From Nitrospira sp. (GTDB lineage Bacteria; Nitrospirota; Nitrospiria; Nitrospirales; Nitrospiraceae): DNA of 64,000 nt. Positions 19,704-29,143 of this stretch are shown here, in pieces. Position 1 is the stretch's first letter. Each line of letters begins with the position of its first letter. The notes under the pieces were generated by a model. That model was not told where the DNA came from. It made no database searches and worked only from the letters and a program-made list of their open reading frames with translations. Where the stretch lies: the NCBI GenBank assembly GCA_020846195.1, contig JADLEJ010000043.1:1-64000 (forward strand), read 5' to 3'. Both the position numbers and the translations under genes were made by a program.

Positions 19704-20564
19704 TCAATAGCGCCGCAACGCCGGAGCGGACAGCTGCCAAAGGCTGAGTCTAATCAGCCTCCAAGCCGCGTCCAAGAATGCCGCGAGAGCCGGAGCGGAT
19801 CGCGCCACCACTTTGACGGCCAGTCCCGGAACAGCGGGACAGGACACCCCGCCGAGCAATTCGCCTGGCTGCTGTTCGCATAAGTCGACCAGCCCTGCCT
19901 CCAATACCGAAAGCCGCTCCGGCGCAATCGAATCTCCGATCACAAAAAGCGATCCGACATAGTCCCAGCGCTTCACGCTCTCCCCGATGGAGTCCAAGGT
20001 CACAATGCACCGCTCGACCGCCGATTGCCCCGACGCCGTCCGGATCACGATCTCATTCTCATACTGTGCAAAGGCCCAGCGTTCATTCCTCGCCACACGC
20101 CCGGACGCCATCGCATCCCACAACACCACCGTCGCACCCGGAGCTAGATCGACATGGATCGATTGACAGAACCGAGAACCGGCAAAGGGAATCGTCACCT
20201 CCGGCAGCCACTCCAACCGCGCATCGGCGCCGACTGTCAGACGGACCGTTTGCACCGCCGGCTCCCGTTCGCTCCGGTACACTCGATTGGCCGACGGGCT
20301 GGTCAACAACACATGTGCGCCGTCCCCTAGTTGCGCCTCGACCGTGACGCGATCGCCGCCGACCAGGCCGCCGGATGGATTCACCAGCCAGGTATAGGCG
20401 CAGCCGCTGTCATCGAGGGCGGATGGAGGGAAATAGTGCCAGGGGCTGGAACAGGACGAGCGCGTCAGCACCGTGCGCGCGCCTTGTCGCTCGAAAGCAT
20501 ACATGAGCGCGCCATGCCGGCCGACGGCATCCAGAACCGGATCGTGCTCAACCGGTGAGGTCAC
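19704..20564 (-). CDS. ureD: Urease accessory protein UreD
   Basis: 286 aa from a GTG at 20564, preceded by GAAAGG and 13 nt after ureG; the longer open frame would overlap ureG. It shows the UreD/UreH pattern NPSGGLVGGDRV, LTSPSANRVYRS and EWLPEVTIPFAGSRF. UreD is the scaffold on apo-urease that recruits UreF and UreG for nickel insertion. It lies with ureG about 4 kb from ureABC-ureF, separated by three unrelated genes. Confidence 0.9.
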   Translation of the reverse strand: MTSPVEHDPVLDAVGRHGALMYAFERQGARTVLTRSSCSSPWHYFPPSALDDSGCAYTWLVNPSGGLVGGDRVTVEAQLGDGAHVLLTSPSANRVYRSEREPAVQTVRLTVGADARLEWLPEVTIPFAGSRFCQSIHVDLAPGATVVLWDAMASGRVARNERWAFAQYENEIVIRTASGQSAVERCIVTLDSIGESVKRWDYVGSLFVIGDSIAPERLSVLEAGLVDLCEQQPGELLGGVSCPAVPGLAVKVVARSAPALAAFLDAAWRLIRLSLWQLSAPALRRY

Positions 20565-20577
20565 CGCAAGCCTTTCG

Positions 20578-21249
20578 TCAGTGGTGATGGGCCTGCCGCG
20601 GAATGAACTGCTCGACCCAGGCGGCGACCGCATCGAGGCCCTGCCCGGTCTTGAGATTGGTGAAGAGAAACGGCCGCTCGCCGCGCATCTTCCGGCTGTC
20701 CCGATCCATCACGCCCAGATCGGCGCCGACATGCGGAGCCAAATCGACCTTGTTGATGACTAGCAGATCGGAGCGCGTGATGCCGGGTCCGCCCTTGCGC
20801 GGAATCTTGTCGCCCGCCGCCACGTCGATTACATAGATGACCCTGTCCGCCAGCTCAGGGCTGAAAGTCGCGGCGAGATTATCGCCGCCGCTTTCGACAA
20901 ACATGAGCTGGATGTCGGGATGGCGCTTCAGCAGATCGTCCAGCGCCTCCTGGTTGTGCGACGCATCCTCGCGAATCGCCGTGTGCGGGCAGCCGCCGGT
21001 TTCGACGCCAAGAATCCGGTCTTGCGGAAGGGCGCCGCGCTTAGTGAGAAACTCCGCATCTTCTTTGGTGAAGATATCGTTCGTCACCACGGCGAGACTA
21101 TGGCGGTCGCGCAACTTCAAGCACAGCGCCTCGACCAGCGCCGTCTTCCCCGACCCCACCGGCCCACCGACGCCGATCACGGGAATATGGCTGGCCCGCG
21201 CCGCCGTTACCCGCCCCGTGCCGCACATCTGTTCATCCGGACGATGCAT
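20578..21249 (-). CDS. ureG: Urease accessory GTPase UreG
   Basis: 223 aa. The P-loop GPVGSGKT is at 29-36, with family motifs [11 protein letters not shown] (metal-site Cys-Pro-His), [16 protein letters not shown] and the G4 motif [13 protein letters not shown]. It delivers nickel to urease with GTP hydrolysis. It forms a pair with ureD. Upstream is a 250-nt gap with a strong stem-loop (21453-21494), suggesting its own promoter or partial termination from the hydrolase genes. Confidence 0.96.
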   Translation of the reverse strand: MHRPDEQMCGTGRVTAARASHIPVIGVGGPVGSGKTALVEALCLKLRDRHSLAVVTNDIFTKEDAEFLTKRGALPQDRILGVETGGCPHTAIREDASHNQEALDDLLKRHPDIQLMFVESGGDNLAATFSPELADRVIYVIDVAAGDKIPRKGGPGITRSDLLVINKVDLAPHVGADLGVMDRDSRKMRGERPFLFTNLKTGQGLDAVAAWVEQFIPRQAHHH

Positions 21250-21452
21250 CGTCTTCCCTCAGCATAGACCGCCAGCAACAACCTCGGCCTATATAGCGTC
21301 GCCTGCAGGCCCGCGTCAACCGCCAGCGACACAGCTTCTTCGGGCGTCCGATTCGAGCGCGTGGGTTGCGCGGCCTCAGGCCGGCAGGAGAGACGCGCAC
21401 AACGCAGTTCGGTTAGGAAGTATCTCGGAGGAAGGCCAGCACAATTAGGGGG

Positions 21453-21494
21453 ATGCTCGAAGCGGGGCTGCCCAGGCAGTTCCGCTTCGAGCAT
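21453..21494 (-). terminator. Stem-loop, possible terminator after the hydrolase genes
   Basis: A perfect 13-bp stem (ATGCTCGAAGCGG/CCGCTTCGAGCAT) encloses a loop that can itself pair. It lies 12 nt after the stop of the 21507-22148 gene. There is no U-run, so Rho-independent termination is uncertain. Confidence 0.45.
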
Positions 21495-21506
21495 GAAGTC
21501 GAATCG

Positions 21507-22148
21507 CTACTCTGTTTTATCGTACCCAAACTGGAGGCCAGCAGTCCCTCCGGTTTCGATAAACAGATTCATGAACGCAGGCACCGTCTCCTTGCGCTGC
21601 CAATCGCGCTGCAATTCGCAGAAGAGCTGCGGCACGCTGATCATCTTGCCCCCCGCCTGCTCGATCCGGCGCAAGGCCATGTCGTGCGCCACGACCGACG
21701 TGCCGCCCACGGCGTCAGCCACCACATACACCTCATACCCGGCCGCGAGCGCATCGAGCGCCGGAAACGTCAGACAGGCTTCGGTCCACAACGCCGTCAT
21801 AATGAGCTTCTTACGGCCCGTCGCTTCGACCGCCTTGCGAAATTCGACATCTTCCCACGAGTTGATCGTCGTGCGGTCATAGGTCGGGAACTTGTCGAGC
21901 ACTTTCCGCAGCTGTGCGATGGGAGGCTTATTGAGGCCTGTCTTGACGTTGACCGTCGAATGCACAATCGGCAGGCCGTAGGCGACGGCGGCCTTCGCCG
22001 CGCCCACGATATTGTGGACCATGAGTTGCCGATCCATCGACGCAATCGAATTCACCTGCACCGGCTGATAGTCGATAACGATGAAGGCCGCATTCTGCGG
22101 CGCCAACAGCGGGTCCTTCTTGGGATCTCGAATGGGTTCACTTGCCAT
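21507..22148 (-). CDS. Isochorismatase-family cysteine hydrolase
   Basis: 213 aa from the ATG at 22148 (AGGAGGG upstream). The cysteine-hydrolase fold shows IVIDYQPVQVNS (acidic residue), a basic-residue region, and nucleophile Cys in WTEACLTFPALDALAAGYEVYVVADAVGG. The substrate is unknown; family members hydrolyse isochorismate, nicotinamide, biuret-like amides and hydantoin intermediates. It follows a second, divergent paralogue (22216-22893) and a pirin, and lies between ureF and ureG. A role in amide nitrogen release is possible but unproven. Confidence 0.85.
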   Translation of the reverse strand: MASEPIRDPKKDPLLAPQNAAFIVIDYQPVQVNSIASMDRQLMVHNIVGAAKAAVAYGLPIVHSTVNVKTGLNKPPIAQLRKVLDKFPTYDRTTINSWEDVEFRKAVEATGRKKLIMTALWTEACLTFPALDALAAGYEVYVVADAVGGTSVVAHDMALRRIEQAGGKMISVPQLFCELQRDWQRKETVPAFMNLFIETGGTAGLQFGYDKTE

Positions 22149-22215
22149 GATAGGCCCTCCTATGGTGAAACAGACATCCACGTTCCCACACGACAGACTC
22201 GGAAAACCGGTCCTC

Positions 22216-22893
22216 TTATCGCTGAGAGTCCAGCACTTCGTTCTTCTTGACCACTTCCTGCGCCTTGCCGTAGCTCTCGATCAGCAACTGGTAGTGCGGG
22301 AAAATCTTGGTATAGATTTCGGCCCATTGCAGGGCGTCGTCGCGGTGCCAGGTCTTTTGCAGTTCCGACGCCACGGCAGCTGTGTCGATCGGAACGACCC
22401 CAGCCTGGACAACTCGCGCGAGAGTGATTTCCTGAGCCATTTTCGAATAGGTGCCCGAAGCATCCACCACCGCGAACACTTTGTAGCCGTCATGCACCGC
22501 GCTGATCGCGGGGAATGCCATGCAGACGCTGGTGATGGTGCCGGCAAGGATCAGTGTCTTGCGGCCCGTCGCCTTAACGGCCGCGACGAAGTCGGCATTG
22601 TCCCAGGCATTGATCTCGCCTTTGCGCGCAATATACTGGGCATGCGGCGCGTTCTGGTGAATCTCGGGAATCATGGGACCGTTCGGTCCTTGCGGCACCG
22701 AGGCGGTCGTGATCACCGGAAGCTTGCACAGCGTCGCCATCTTGGCGAGCGCCGCGGCATGCGCGCGAAGTTCCGGCATCGGCATGTCTTTCACGGTCTG
22801 GAACAGACCGCTCTGATGATCGATCAACAACATGACGGCATCGGCTGGATCGATAGTCGGTTTTTTCCCGTTAAAGTTGGCCGGCAGACTCAT
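22216..22893 (-). CDS. Isochorismatase-family (YcaC-like) hydrolase
   Basis: 225 aa from the ATG at 22893. It shows [17 protein letters not shown], then [30 protein letters not shown] with the nucleophile Cys, and a C-terminal HYQLLIESY segment. This is the pattern of YcaC-type hydrolases of unknown substrate. It lies 41 nt downstream of the pirin gene and 67 nt upstream of the second hydrolase, so the three probably form one operon under the promoter at 23914-23942. Confidence 0.85.
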   Translation of the reverse strand: MSLPANFNGKKPTIDPADAVMLLIDHQSGLFQTVKDMPMPELRAHAAALAKMATLCKLPVITTASVPQGPNGPMIPEIHQNAPHAQYIARKGEINAWDNADFVAAVKATGRKTLILAGTITSVCMAFPAISAVHDGYKVFAVVDASGTYSKMAQEITLARVVQAGVVPIDTAAVASELQKTWHRDDALQWAEIYTKIFPHYQLLIESYGKAQEVVKKNEVLDSQR

Positions 22894-22934
22894 CGTGAAC
22901 ACTCCTTTCGAAAAACAGGTTGTGTTTGTTGCGC

Positions 22935-23801
22935 TTAACGAGCGATCCTCCCGAATTTGCCGCTGTTAAAGTCGGTCATCGCTTGAGCGATCTGCTCCTG
23001 AGTATTCATCACAAACGGGCCATACCCCACAATGGGCTCATCGATAGGCTGCCCGCCGAGCAACAGCACAACCGCGTCGTCATTGGCTTTGACGGACAAG
23101 CCGCTGCCGCTTGGCTCCAAGAGCACCATCTGAGCTTCCTTCGCGCTGGTGCTGCCATTCACCTCAACCGTGCCGTGCAAGACGATCAGCGCGGTATTCC
23201 ACCCTTCGGGCGCCGGCAGGTCGACTTTGGATCCAGCGCGGAGCCGGATATCCAAGACATGCAAGGGGGAAAACGTATGAGCCGGTCCCGCATGCCCATC
23301 ATAATCCCCCGCAATGACACGCATCGTGCCTGCCCCGCCCGCAAGCGCGACCTCGGGGATATCTTTATTCACAATGGCGTGAGAGTTCGGCGGAGTCATC
23401 TTGTCCTTGGCAGGCAGATTGACCCAGAGCTGCACCATATCCAGAACTCCGCCTGAGCGCATAAACGCTTCAGAGTGGAATTCCTCATGCAAGATACCCG
23501 ACGCCGCCGTCATCCACTGCACATCGCCCGGACCGATCACCCCGCCCTGGCCGGTCGAATCGCGATGCGCCACTTCACCCTTGTAGACAATCGTCACGGT
23601 CTCGAAACCCCGGTGCGGATGCTGGCCGACGCCCCGTGGGCGGTCCGTTGGCTTAAACTCGGCCGGACCGGCAAAGTCCAATAATAGAAAAGGGCTCAGC
23701 TCCTTGCCCTGGTTGTCATAGGAGAATAGCGAGCGGACCGGAAATCCATCCCCCACCCAATGCGTCTGACGATCGCCGTAGACTCCAACGATATTTTTCA
23801 T
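22935..23801 (-). CDS. Pirin family protein (bicupin)
   Basis: 288 aa. The pirin metal-site residues His61, His63, His105 and Glu107 lie in [10 protein letters not shown] and ILHEEFHS, with a second cupin domain following. Bacterial pirins include quercetin 2,3-dioxygenases and redox or stress regulators; the substrate cannot be read from sequence. It is the first gene of the pirin-hydrolase-hydrolase group. Its promoter contains a palindromic operator. Confidence 0.92.
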   Translation of the reverse strand: MKNIVGVYGDRQTHWVGDGFPVRSLFSYDNQGKELSPFLLLDFAGPAEFKPTDRPRGVGQHPHRGFETVTIVYKGEVAHRDSTGQGGVIGPGDVQWMTAASGILHEEFHSEAFMRSGGVLDMVQLWVNLPAKDKMTPPNSHAIVNKDIPEVALAGGAGTMRVIAGDYDGHAGPAHTFSPLHVLDIRLRAGSKVDLPAPEGWNTALIVLHGTVEVNGSTSAKEAQMVLLEPSGSGLSVKANDDAVVLLLGGQPIDEPIVGYGPFVMNTQEQIAQAMTDFNSGKFGRIAR

Positions 23802-24135
23802 AGCAACGCCCTCCCTTGACTGTGCGATTAAAGCGATATGAATTCCATACTTTGCATACTGGCCTCATAAGACACCGTCGTCGATGCCCATGAACAAGCT
23901 TTCGCAATATATACTGATAGTACTGACTAGTACCAAAGTCAATGCTCGGGATTTCCCTAGTGGCATCGGCCGCATAGACCAGCCGCGGCTAATGACTTCC
24001 AGAAAACGGCACCGAACAAACGCGGTTATTCAACGCCTGTGGAGCGTACGTCTGAATGCTGAGAAAGAATCGAGATGACAATCGAGAGGAGGAACGAGCC
24101 AGAAGATCTGCTGGCGGACAGCCGACAGTCTACAG
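23802..24135. other. Intergenic region upstream of the pirin gene
   Basis: Apart from the promoter and operator at 23914-23942 I see no gene, RNA or strong secondary structure between ureF and the pirin gene. This ~330-bp gap breaks the urease cluster. Confidence 0.5.
23914..23942 (-). promoter_or_regulatory. Promoter of the pirin operon with palindromic operator
   Basis: TTGACT, a 17-base spacer and TATCAG on the minus strand. The spacer holds the inverted repeat GTACT-GACT-AGTAC (23920-23933). A palindrome between -35 and -10 is a typical repressor site; HxlR/YodB-type regulators bind similar sequences and often control such genes. No candidate regulator is encoded nearby. Confidence 0.55.
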
Positions 24136-24822
24136 CTACGAACGAAACAACCGCGACTCCAAGCGGCTGTGCCGCATGGCATAAATATCTTGGATGGGCG
24201 ACCAGGAGCGCAACGTTTGCTGCTCGGCCGCTTGCCGGCTGACCCGTTCGATGACGTCGATCCAGCTGTCCAATAATCGCTGGCCTTCACGTTGTCCGAT
24301 CGGCAGCAGCTTCATGGCGGCGGCAACAGCGCCTGTCGCAGCCTGATAGAGAAAGGCGGCAATCGAGTCGGCTTTCGACCAGCCGGCCGCCGCCAGCGTG
24401 AGGCCCATGGCAACAGCCACATGCCCGGGCGTCCGATCTGCCTCGACCGCCGCGACATACGCCTCGAGCAATGGATGCCGGTCGCGCTGCTCTACCGCCA
24501 GGCGAATAACCTGCCGCCCCATCTGCCGACTCGCGCCCCGCGATTCCCGCCCGAGCTTCATGGCCTCCAACTCCAGATCGGCACTCAACGCAACCTCAAG
24601 CATCCCTGCAATAATAGCGTCGTGGGCCAATCCTACCGCGACAGCCTCTCGCTCTCCCATCCCAATCGTCAGCGACTCTTGCACGAACCGCGACAACTCC
24701 TCCGAGTCCTTCACCGCCCCGCCCTGCACTGCCGCCTCCAACCCAGACGAAAAGGCATAGCCGCCAGACGGGAAAAAACTATCGACGAAGCGAAGGCCTT
24801 TCAAGAACGCAAGGGTATTCAT
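24136..24822 (-). CDS. ureF: Urease accessory protein UreF
   Basis: 228 aa from the ATG at 24822, beginning LKGLRFVDSFFPSGGYAFSSGLE, the family signature. UreF bridges UreD and UreG and gates the GTPase during nickel loading. Spacing to AGGAG is long (about 14 nt), so translation may be weak or the start slightly different. A 121-bp palindromic repeat lies between it and ureC. Confidence 0.92.
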   Translation of the reverse strand: MNTLAFLKGLRFVDSFFPSGGYAFSSGLEAAVQGGAVKDSEELSRFVQESLTIGMGEREAVAVGLAHDAIIAGMLEVALSADLELEAMKLGRESRGASRQMGRQVIRLAVEQRDRHPLLEAYVAAVEADRTPGHVAVAMGLTLAAAGWSKADSIAAFLYQAATGAVAAAMKLLPIGQREGQRLLDSWIDVIERVSRQAAEQQTLRSWSPIQDIYAMRHSRLESRLFRS

Positions 24823-24854
24823 GTGCTGCGTGCGCGCTCCTATCGCTTGCGAGA

Positions 24855-24975
24855 GGCTGCTCAAAACGTTGTCCAGCAAGGCCGCAGACGACGAACGCAC
24901 CGGAGGCGTACCCTCTCGGGTACGTTGAGGATGCGTTCAAGGCGAGAACGCTGCTGGGCGGCGTTTTCAGCAGCC
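24855..24975. repeat. Palindromic intergenic repeat, copy 2
   Basis: About 121 bp with inverted ends GGCTGCTCAAAACG and CGTTTTCAGCAGCC, and a central GTACCC/GGGTACG palindrome. It matches the copy at 18466-18587. It is inserted exactly between the ureC stop (24978) and ureF, so it interrupts ureABC-ureF. Confidence 0.8.
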
Positions 24976-24977
24976 GA

Positions 24978-26705
24978 CTAAAAAAGGAAATACCGCTGCG
25001 CCATCGGCAGCAGCGCCACCGGATCGCAGGTCAGAATCTGGCCGTCGGCCTTTACCACATAGGTCTCCGGATCGACATCGATCTGCGGCAGCGCGTCGTT
25101 GAGCTTCATGTCCCGCTTGCCGATGCCGCGGCACTTCCTCACGGCCGCCGTCCGTTTCTGCAAACCAAGTTTCTTCGCAACCTCTTGCTCCACCGCGGCC
25201 TTCGAAAGGAAGGTCAGACTGGTCTCGAACGGCGCGCGGCCGAAACTGCCGAACATCGGTCTCGTGAACACCGGCTGGGGTGTGGGGATCGACGCGTTCG
25301 GATCGCCCATGGCTGCGGACATCGGAAAGCCTCCCTTCAGAACGATTTCAGGCTTCACTCCGAAAAAGGCCGGTTTCCACAAGACAAGATCCGCCAGCTT
25401 GCCGGTTTCAACCGACCCGACTTCATGCGCGATGCCATGCGCGATCGCGGGATTGATCGTATATTTGGCCACATAGCGCCGCGCGCGGAAATTATCGTTC
25501 GCGCCGGACAGCTTGTCCGCCGCCGTTGGCGACAAATGACCGCGCTGCACTTTCATCTTATGCGCCGTCTGCCAGGTGCGGATGATGACCTCGCCCACCC
25601 GCCCCATCGCCTGCGAATCGGACGACATCATGCTGATCGCCCCCAGGTCGTGCAGAATGTCCTCGGCGGCAATCGTTTCGCGGCGGATGCGCGACTCGGC
25701 GAAGGCAATGTCCTCCGGCACGCGCGGATTCAAATGATGGCAGACCATGAGCATGTCAAGATGCTCGTCCATCGTGTTGACGGTGAACGGCATGGTGGGA
25801 TTCGTGGATGACGGCAGCACATTCGCCTCGCCGCAGACCTTGATGATGTCCGGCGCATGGCCGCCGCCAGCCCCTTCCGTATGGAAGGAGTGAATCGTCC
25901 GGCCTTTGAAGGCCTTGATCGTGTCTTCGATAAATCCGGCTTCATTCAAGGTGTCGGTGTGGATCGCCACCTGCACATCATAATCTTCCGCGACGTCGAG
26001 ACAGGTCGAGATCGCCGCCGGCGTCGTCCCCCAATCTTCGTGCAGCTTGAGTCCAATCGCGCCGGCTTCGATCTGTTCACGCAATCCCTCCGGCAGCGAC
26101 GCATTGCCCTTTCCCAGAAACCCGAGATTGATCGGGAAGCCATCCGCCGCTTCCAGCATGCGATGCAGATTCCAAGCGCCAGGGGTGCATGTCGTCGCGT
26201 TGGTCCCGGTGGCGGGGCCAGTGCCGCCGCCGATCAACGTGGTCAGCCCGTTCGCAATGGCCTCCGTAATAATTTGCGGGCAGATGAAGTGGATATGCGT
26301 GTCGATCCCGCCCGCAGTGACGATCTTTCCCTCGGCGGACAAGACTTCCGTCCCCGGCCCAATGTCCATGCCCTTCGTAACCCCATCCATGAGATCCGCA
26401 TTGCCCGCCTTGCCGATGCCAACGATGCGGCCGTCGCGAATCCCGATATCGGCCTTCACCACGCCCCACCAGTCGAGAATGATGGCGTTGGTGATCACGA
26501 GGTCGAGCGCGCCCTTTGCGCGAGTCGCTGAAGGCGATTGCCCCATCCCATCGCGAATGACTTTGCCGCCGCCGAACTTGGCTTCTTCCCCAGGCATCGT
26601 CAGGTCGCGGGTGATTTCGATGAAGAGATCGGTATCGGCGAGACGGACGCGATCGCCAACCGTCGGACCATACAGATCGTTGTACTGGCGCCGAGTGAGC
26701 TTCAT
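24978..26705 (-). CDS. ureC: Urease alpha subunit
   Basis: 575 aa. All active-site residues are present: His137 and His139 (THIH), carbamylated Lys220 (GLKLHEDW), His249, His275, flap Cys322/His323 and Asp363, each offset by 3 from the Klebsiella numbering. It hydrolyses urea to ammonia and carbamate with two Ni2+. The start overlaps the ureB stop by 4 nt, so the longer open frame is rejected. Confidence 0.98.
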   Translation of the reverse strand: MKLTRRQYNDLYGPTVGDRVRLADTDLFIEITRDLTMPGEEAKFGGGKVIRDGMGQSPSATRAKGALDLVITNAIILDWWGVVKADIGIRDGRIVGIGKAGNADLMDGVTKGMDIGPGTEVLSAEGKIVTAGGIDTHIHFICPQIITEAIANGLTTLIGGGTGPATGTNATTCTPGAWNLHRMLEAADGFPINLGFLGKGNASLPEGLREQIEAGAIGLKLHEDWGTTPAAISTCLDVAEDYDVQVAIHTDTLNEAGFIEDTIKAFKGRTIHSFHTEGAGGGHAPDIIKVCGEANVLPSSTNPTMPFTVNTMDEHLDMLMVCHHLNPRVPEDIAFAESRIRRETIAAEDILHDLGAISMMSSDSQAMGRVGEVIIRTWQTAHKMKVQRGHLSPTAADKLSGANDNFRARRYVAKYTINPAIAHGIAHEVGSVETGKLADLVLWKPAFFGVKPEIVLKGGFPMSAAMGDPNASIPTPQPVFTRPMFGSFGRAPFETSLTFLSKAAVEQEVAKKLGLQKRTAAVRKCRGIGKRDMKLNDALPQIDVDPETYVVKADGQILTCDPVALLPMAQRYFLF

Positions 26706-27199
26706 CGCCCGGTTTCCTTCCCGATAAAGCCCAACTCTCGAGCCATGGCGAGCGCCTGCCGCTTGACGTTCGGATCGTCCAGCCGTCCATTCACGAGTCC
26801 ATTGATCCCATAGGCCACGCGATTGCCGCTGATCGCCACCAGCGTCACACGCTTGTCCTCTCCCGGCTCGAATCGCACTGCGGTTCCAGCCGGGACCTGC
26901 AAACGAAAACCGTAGGCCTGTTCGCGGTCGAACCGCAGCGCGCGGTTGGCTTCGAAGAAATGGCAATGCGACCCGACCTGAATCGGCCGGTCGCCGGTAT
27001 TCGACACGATCAGCTCGACCGTCGGACGGCCATTGAACGCCACAATGTCGCCGTCGCCGAGGATCACTTCACCGGGAATGACCGCGGCAGGCTGACGCGA
27101 GACGCTCTTCACCGCTTTCTTCACGGCGGTTCGCTTGACCGGTTTCTTCGCCATCGCCCGCTTCGACTGCGTCTTCTTTGTCTTCGACGATTGTTTCAT
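26702..27199 (-). CDS. ureB: Urease beta subunit with Lys-rich N-terminal extension
   Basis: 165 aa against the usual ~100-110. Residues from about 42 ([12 protein letters not shown]...) to the end are a normal UreB. The first ~41 residues are an added basic, Lys/Ser/Thr/Ala-rich tail (many Lys, no Asp or Glu) with no known domain. An internal ATG (MAKKPVKR, about residue 16) is an alternative start, but even that leaves an extension. ureA ends only 10 nt upstream, so the ORF start at 27199 is compatible with operon spacing. Confidence 0.93.
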   Translation of the reverse strand: MKQSSKTKKTQSKRAMAKKPVKRTAVKKAVKSVSRQPAAVIPGEVILGDGDIVAFNGRPTVELIVSNTGDRPIQVGSHCHFFEANRALRFDREQAYGFRLQVPAGTAVRFEPGEDKRVTLVAISGNRVAYGINGLVNGRLDDPNVKRQALAMARELGFIGKETGR

Positions 27200-27209
27200 G
27201 TGATCGTAC

Positions 27210-27512
27210 CTATCGAATCGGTTCGTGAACTGTCACCAGCTTGGTCCCGTCTGGAAACGTGCCCTCGACTTGCAACTCAGGAATCATCTCCGCCACACCG
27301 GACATCACGTCGCTCTTCTTGAGCAGCGTCGCGCCATAGCTCATCAGATCCGACACGGACCTCCCATCGCGAATTCCTTCCAGAATCGCCGCGGTGATAT
27401 AGGCCATCGCCTCCGGATGGTTCAGCTTCAATCCGCGCGCCTTCCGCTCCTTGGCCAAATTCGCTGCGACATAGATCAACAGCTTTTCTTGCTCACGTGG
27501 TGTCAGATGCAT
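27210..27512 (-). CDS. ureA: Urease gamma subunit
   Basis: 100 aa, a standard separate gamma subunit ([27 protein letters not shown]... [13 protein letters not shown]). It forms part of the (alpha-beta-gamma)3 urease assembly. It is first in ureABC, 153 nt downstream of urtE, with a long inverted repeat between them. Confidence 0.97.
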   Translation of the reverse strand: MHLTPREQEKLLIYVAANLAKERKARGLKLNHPEAMAYITAAILEGIRDGRSVSDLMSYGATLLKKSDVMSGVAEMIPELQVEGTFPDGTKLVTVHEPIR

Positions 27513-27548
27513 GATCTCCTCATTTCAACTCTCGCCCGCCCCCCAAAA

Positions 27549-27657
27549 GCTGCGGGTGTATTCTCTCCTGCGCGCATTGATCGAGCACAATCCATCATCT
27601 TGCAATCTAATGGGTCCCCTGTGCGCGAACAGCGAGCAAAGAGAACACACCCGCAGC
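27549..27657. repeat. Long inverted repeat between urtE and ureA
   Basis: 18-bp arms (GCTGCGGGTGT.TTCTCT, one mismatch) at 27549-27566 and 27640-27657 enclose 73 nt that can pair further (CTGCGCGCA with TGTGCGCG). On the minus strand the stem is followed by TTTT, so it may attenuate urt to ure read-through. It could also be a palindromic mobile remnant. Confidence 0.5.
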
Positions 27658-27665
27658 CTCAGCCC

Positions 27666-28376
27666 TCACACCACCAAATGCCGCTTAACCTCTTCAGCGC
27701 TCAATTCGCTCGTCTTCCCTGCCGCCACCACGGCGCCCTTCGCCATGATCACGTAGGCGTCGGCCAGCCTGGCGGCGAAATGCAGCCCCTGCTCGACCAG
27801 CAGGATAGCGAAACGCCTGGAGCTTTTGAAGCCGATAATCACGTCTTCGATCTGATCCACGACGGACGGCTGAATCCCTTCTGTCGGCTCATCCAATAGC
27901 AAGACTTTCGGATCGGAGAGAATCGCGCGGCCAATCGCCAGCTGTTGCTGTTCTCCGCCGCTCAGGACGCCGCCCGGCCGCTCCAGAATCTGCGTGAGCT
28001 TGGGAAAGAGGCGATAGACTTCGTCGAACGCCACTTGCTCCGACGCGCTATCGCGTTTCGTGGCGCGCGCCCAGAATCCCAACTGCAAATTCTCGCGCAC
28101 GGTCAGATGGGGAATGATCTCGCGTCCTTGCGGCACATAGGCCAGACCGTTTCGCGCCCGGCGATCCGTCGCCTCTTTCGTGATGTCCGCCCCGTTCAGC
28201 GAGACCTGCCCAGATCGCACCGGCAGCAATCCCATGATGGCCTTGAGCGTTGTGGTCTTGCCCACCCCGTTGCGCCCCATGAGACAAGCCACCTGCCCCG
28301 CGTCAATCGTGAAAGAGACATCGCGAAGAATGTGGCTTTCACCGTAATAGGCGTTGATGTTGCGCAATTGCAGCAT
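27666..28376 (-). CDS. urtE: Urea ABC transporter ATP-binding protein UrtE
   Basis: 236 aa. Walker A GRNGVGKTT, signature LSGGEQQQLAIGRA, Walker B VLLLDEPTEGIQPS and switch His in LVEQGLHF. It belongs to the LivF class of the branched-chain/urea importer family. The ATG at 28376 is 2 nt after the urtD stop, so the longer frame is rejected. Confidence 0.95.
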   Translation of the reverse strand: MLQLRNINAYYGESHILRDVSFTIDAGQVACLMGRNGVGKTTTLKAIMGLLPVRSGQVSLNGADITKEATDRRARNGLAYVPQGREIIPHLTVRENLQLGFWARATKRDSASEQVAFDEVYRLFPKLTQILERPGGVLSGGEQQQLAIGRAILSDPKVLLLDEPTEGIQPSVVDQIEDVIIGFKSSRRFAILLVEQGLHFAARLADAYVIMAKGAVVAAGKTSELSAEEVKRHLVV

Positions 28377-28378
28377 AG

Positions 28379-29143
28379 CTAGTGACCGACTTTTTGGCGG
28401 CCAAGATAAATTTCTCGCACCCGGTCGTTGGCCTGCACGACATCGACCGTCCCTTCGCAAATCACGGTGCCTTCGTGCAGAACCGTGACGGTCCTGGCAA
28501 TCTGCCGTACAAATTCCATGTCGTGCTCAATGACGATCACCGCATGCTTCTCCGCTAGCGTTTGGAGCAACACCCCGGTCTGCTCCGTCTCTTTATCTGT
28601 CATGCCGGCCACCGGCTCATCGACGAGCAAGAGCGCGGGGTCCTGCAAAATCACCATGCCGATTTCCAGCCACTGCTTTTGCCCGTGCGAAAGCAACCCG
28701 GCCCGCCGGTGCGGATCTTCGTGCAGCCCGATCATGTCCAGCGTCTTCGCGATGCGCTCCCGCTCGGCGGCAGTGGAGGTGCTCAACAGCGTCGCGATCA
28801 CCCCTTTGCTGTCCCGCTTCAACGACAAATCGAGATTCTCCCAAACTGTCAGATTGCTGTAAATCGAAGGCGCTTGGAACTTCCGGCCGATCCCCAGTTT
28901 CGTAATGTCGTCTTCTCGCTTCCCAACCAGATCCACATCCTTGCCGAAGATCACGCGGCCTTGAGCTGGCTTCGTCTTGCCGCAGATCACGTCGAGCAAC
29001 GTGGTCTTTCCCGCGCCGTTCGGCCCGATGACGACGCGCAACTCGTTATAGCCGACGATAAAGTTCAGATTGTTGAGCGCCTTGAATCCGTCGTAATCGA
29101 CGACGACGCCGTCCAGATAGATGATCGAACCCTTCTCGTTCAC
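28379..29143 (-). CDS. urtD: Urea ABC transporter ATP-binding protein UrtD
   Basis: 254 aa, LivG class. Walker [10 protein letters not shown], a LSHGQKQWLEIGM-type signature and Walker B LLLVDEPVAGMTDKE, which is typical of UrtD. The start overlaps the urtC stop by 4 nt. It pairs with UrtE to energise urea import. Confidence 0.95.
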   Translation of the reverse strand: MNEKGSIIYLDGVVVDYDGFKALNNLNFIVGYNELRVVIGPNGAGKTTLLDVICGKTKPAQGRVIFGKDVDLVGKREDDITKLGIGRKFQAPSIYSNLTVWENLDLSLKRDSKGVIATLLSTSTAAERERIAKTLDMIGLHEDPHRRAGLLSHGQKQWLEIGMVILQDPALLLVDEPVAGMTDKETEQTGVLLQTLAEKHAVIVIEHDMEFVRQIARTVTVLHEGTVICEGTVDVVQANDRVREIYLGRQKVGH

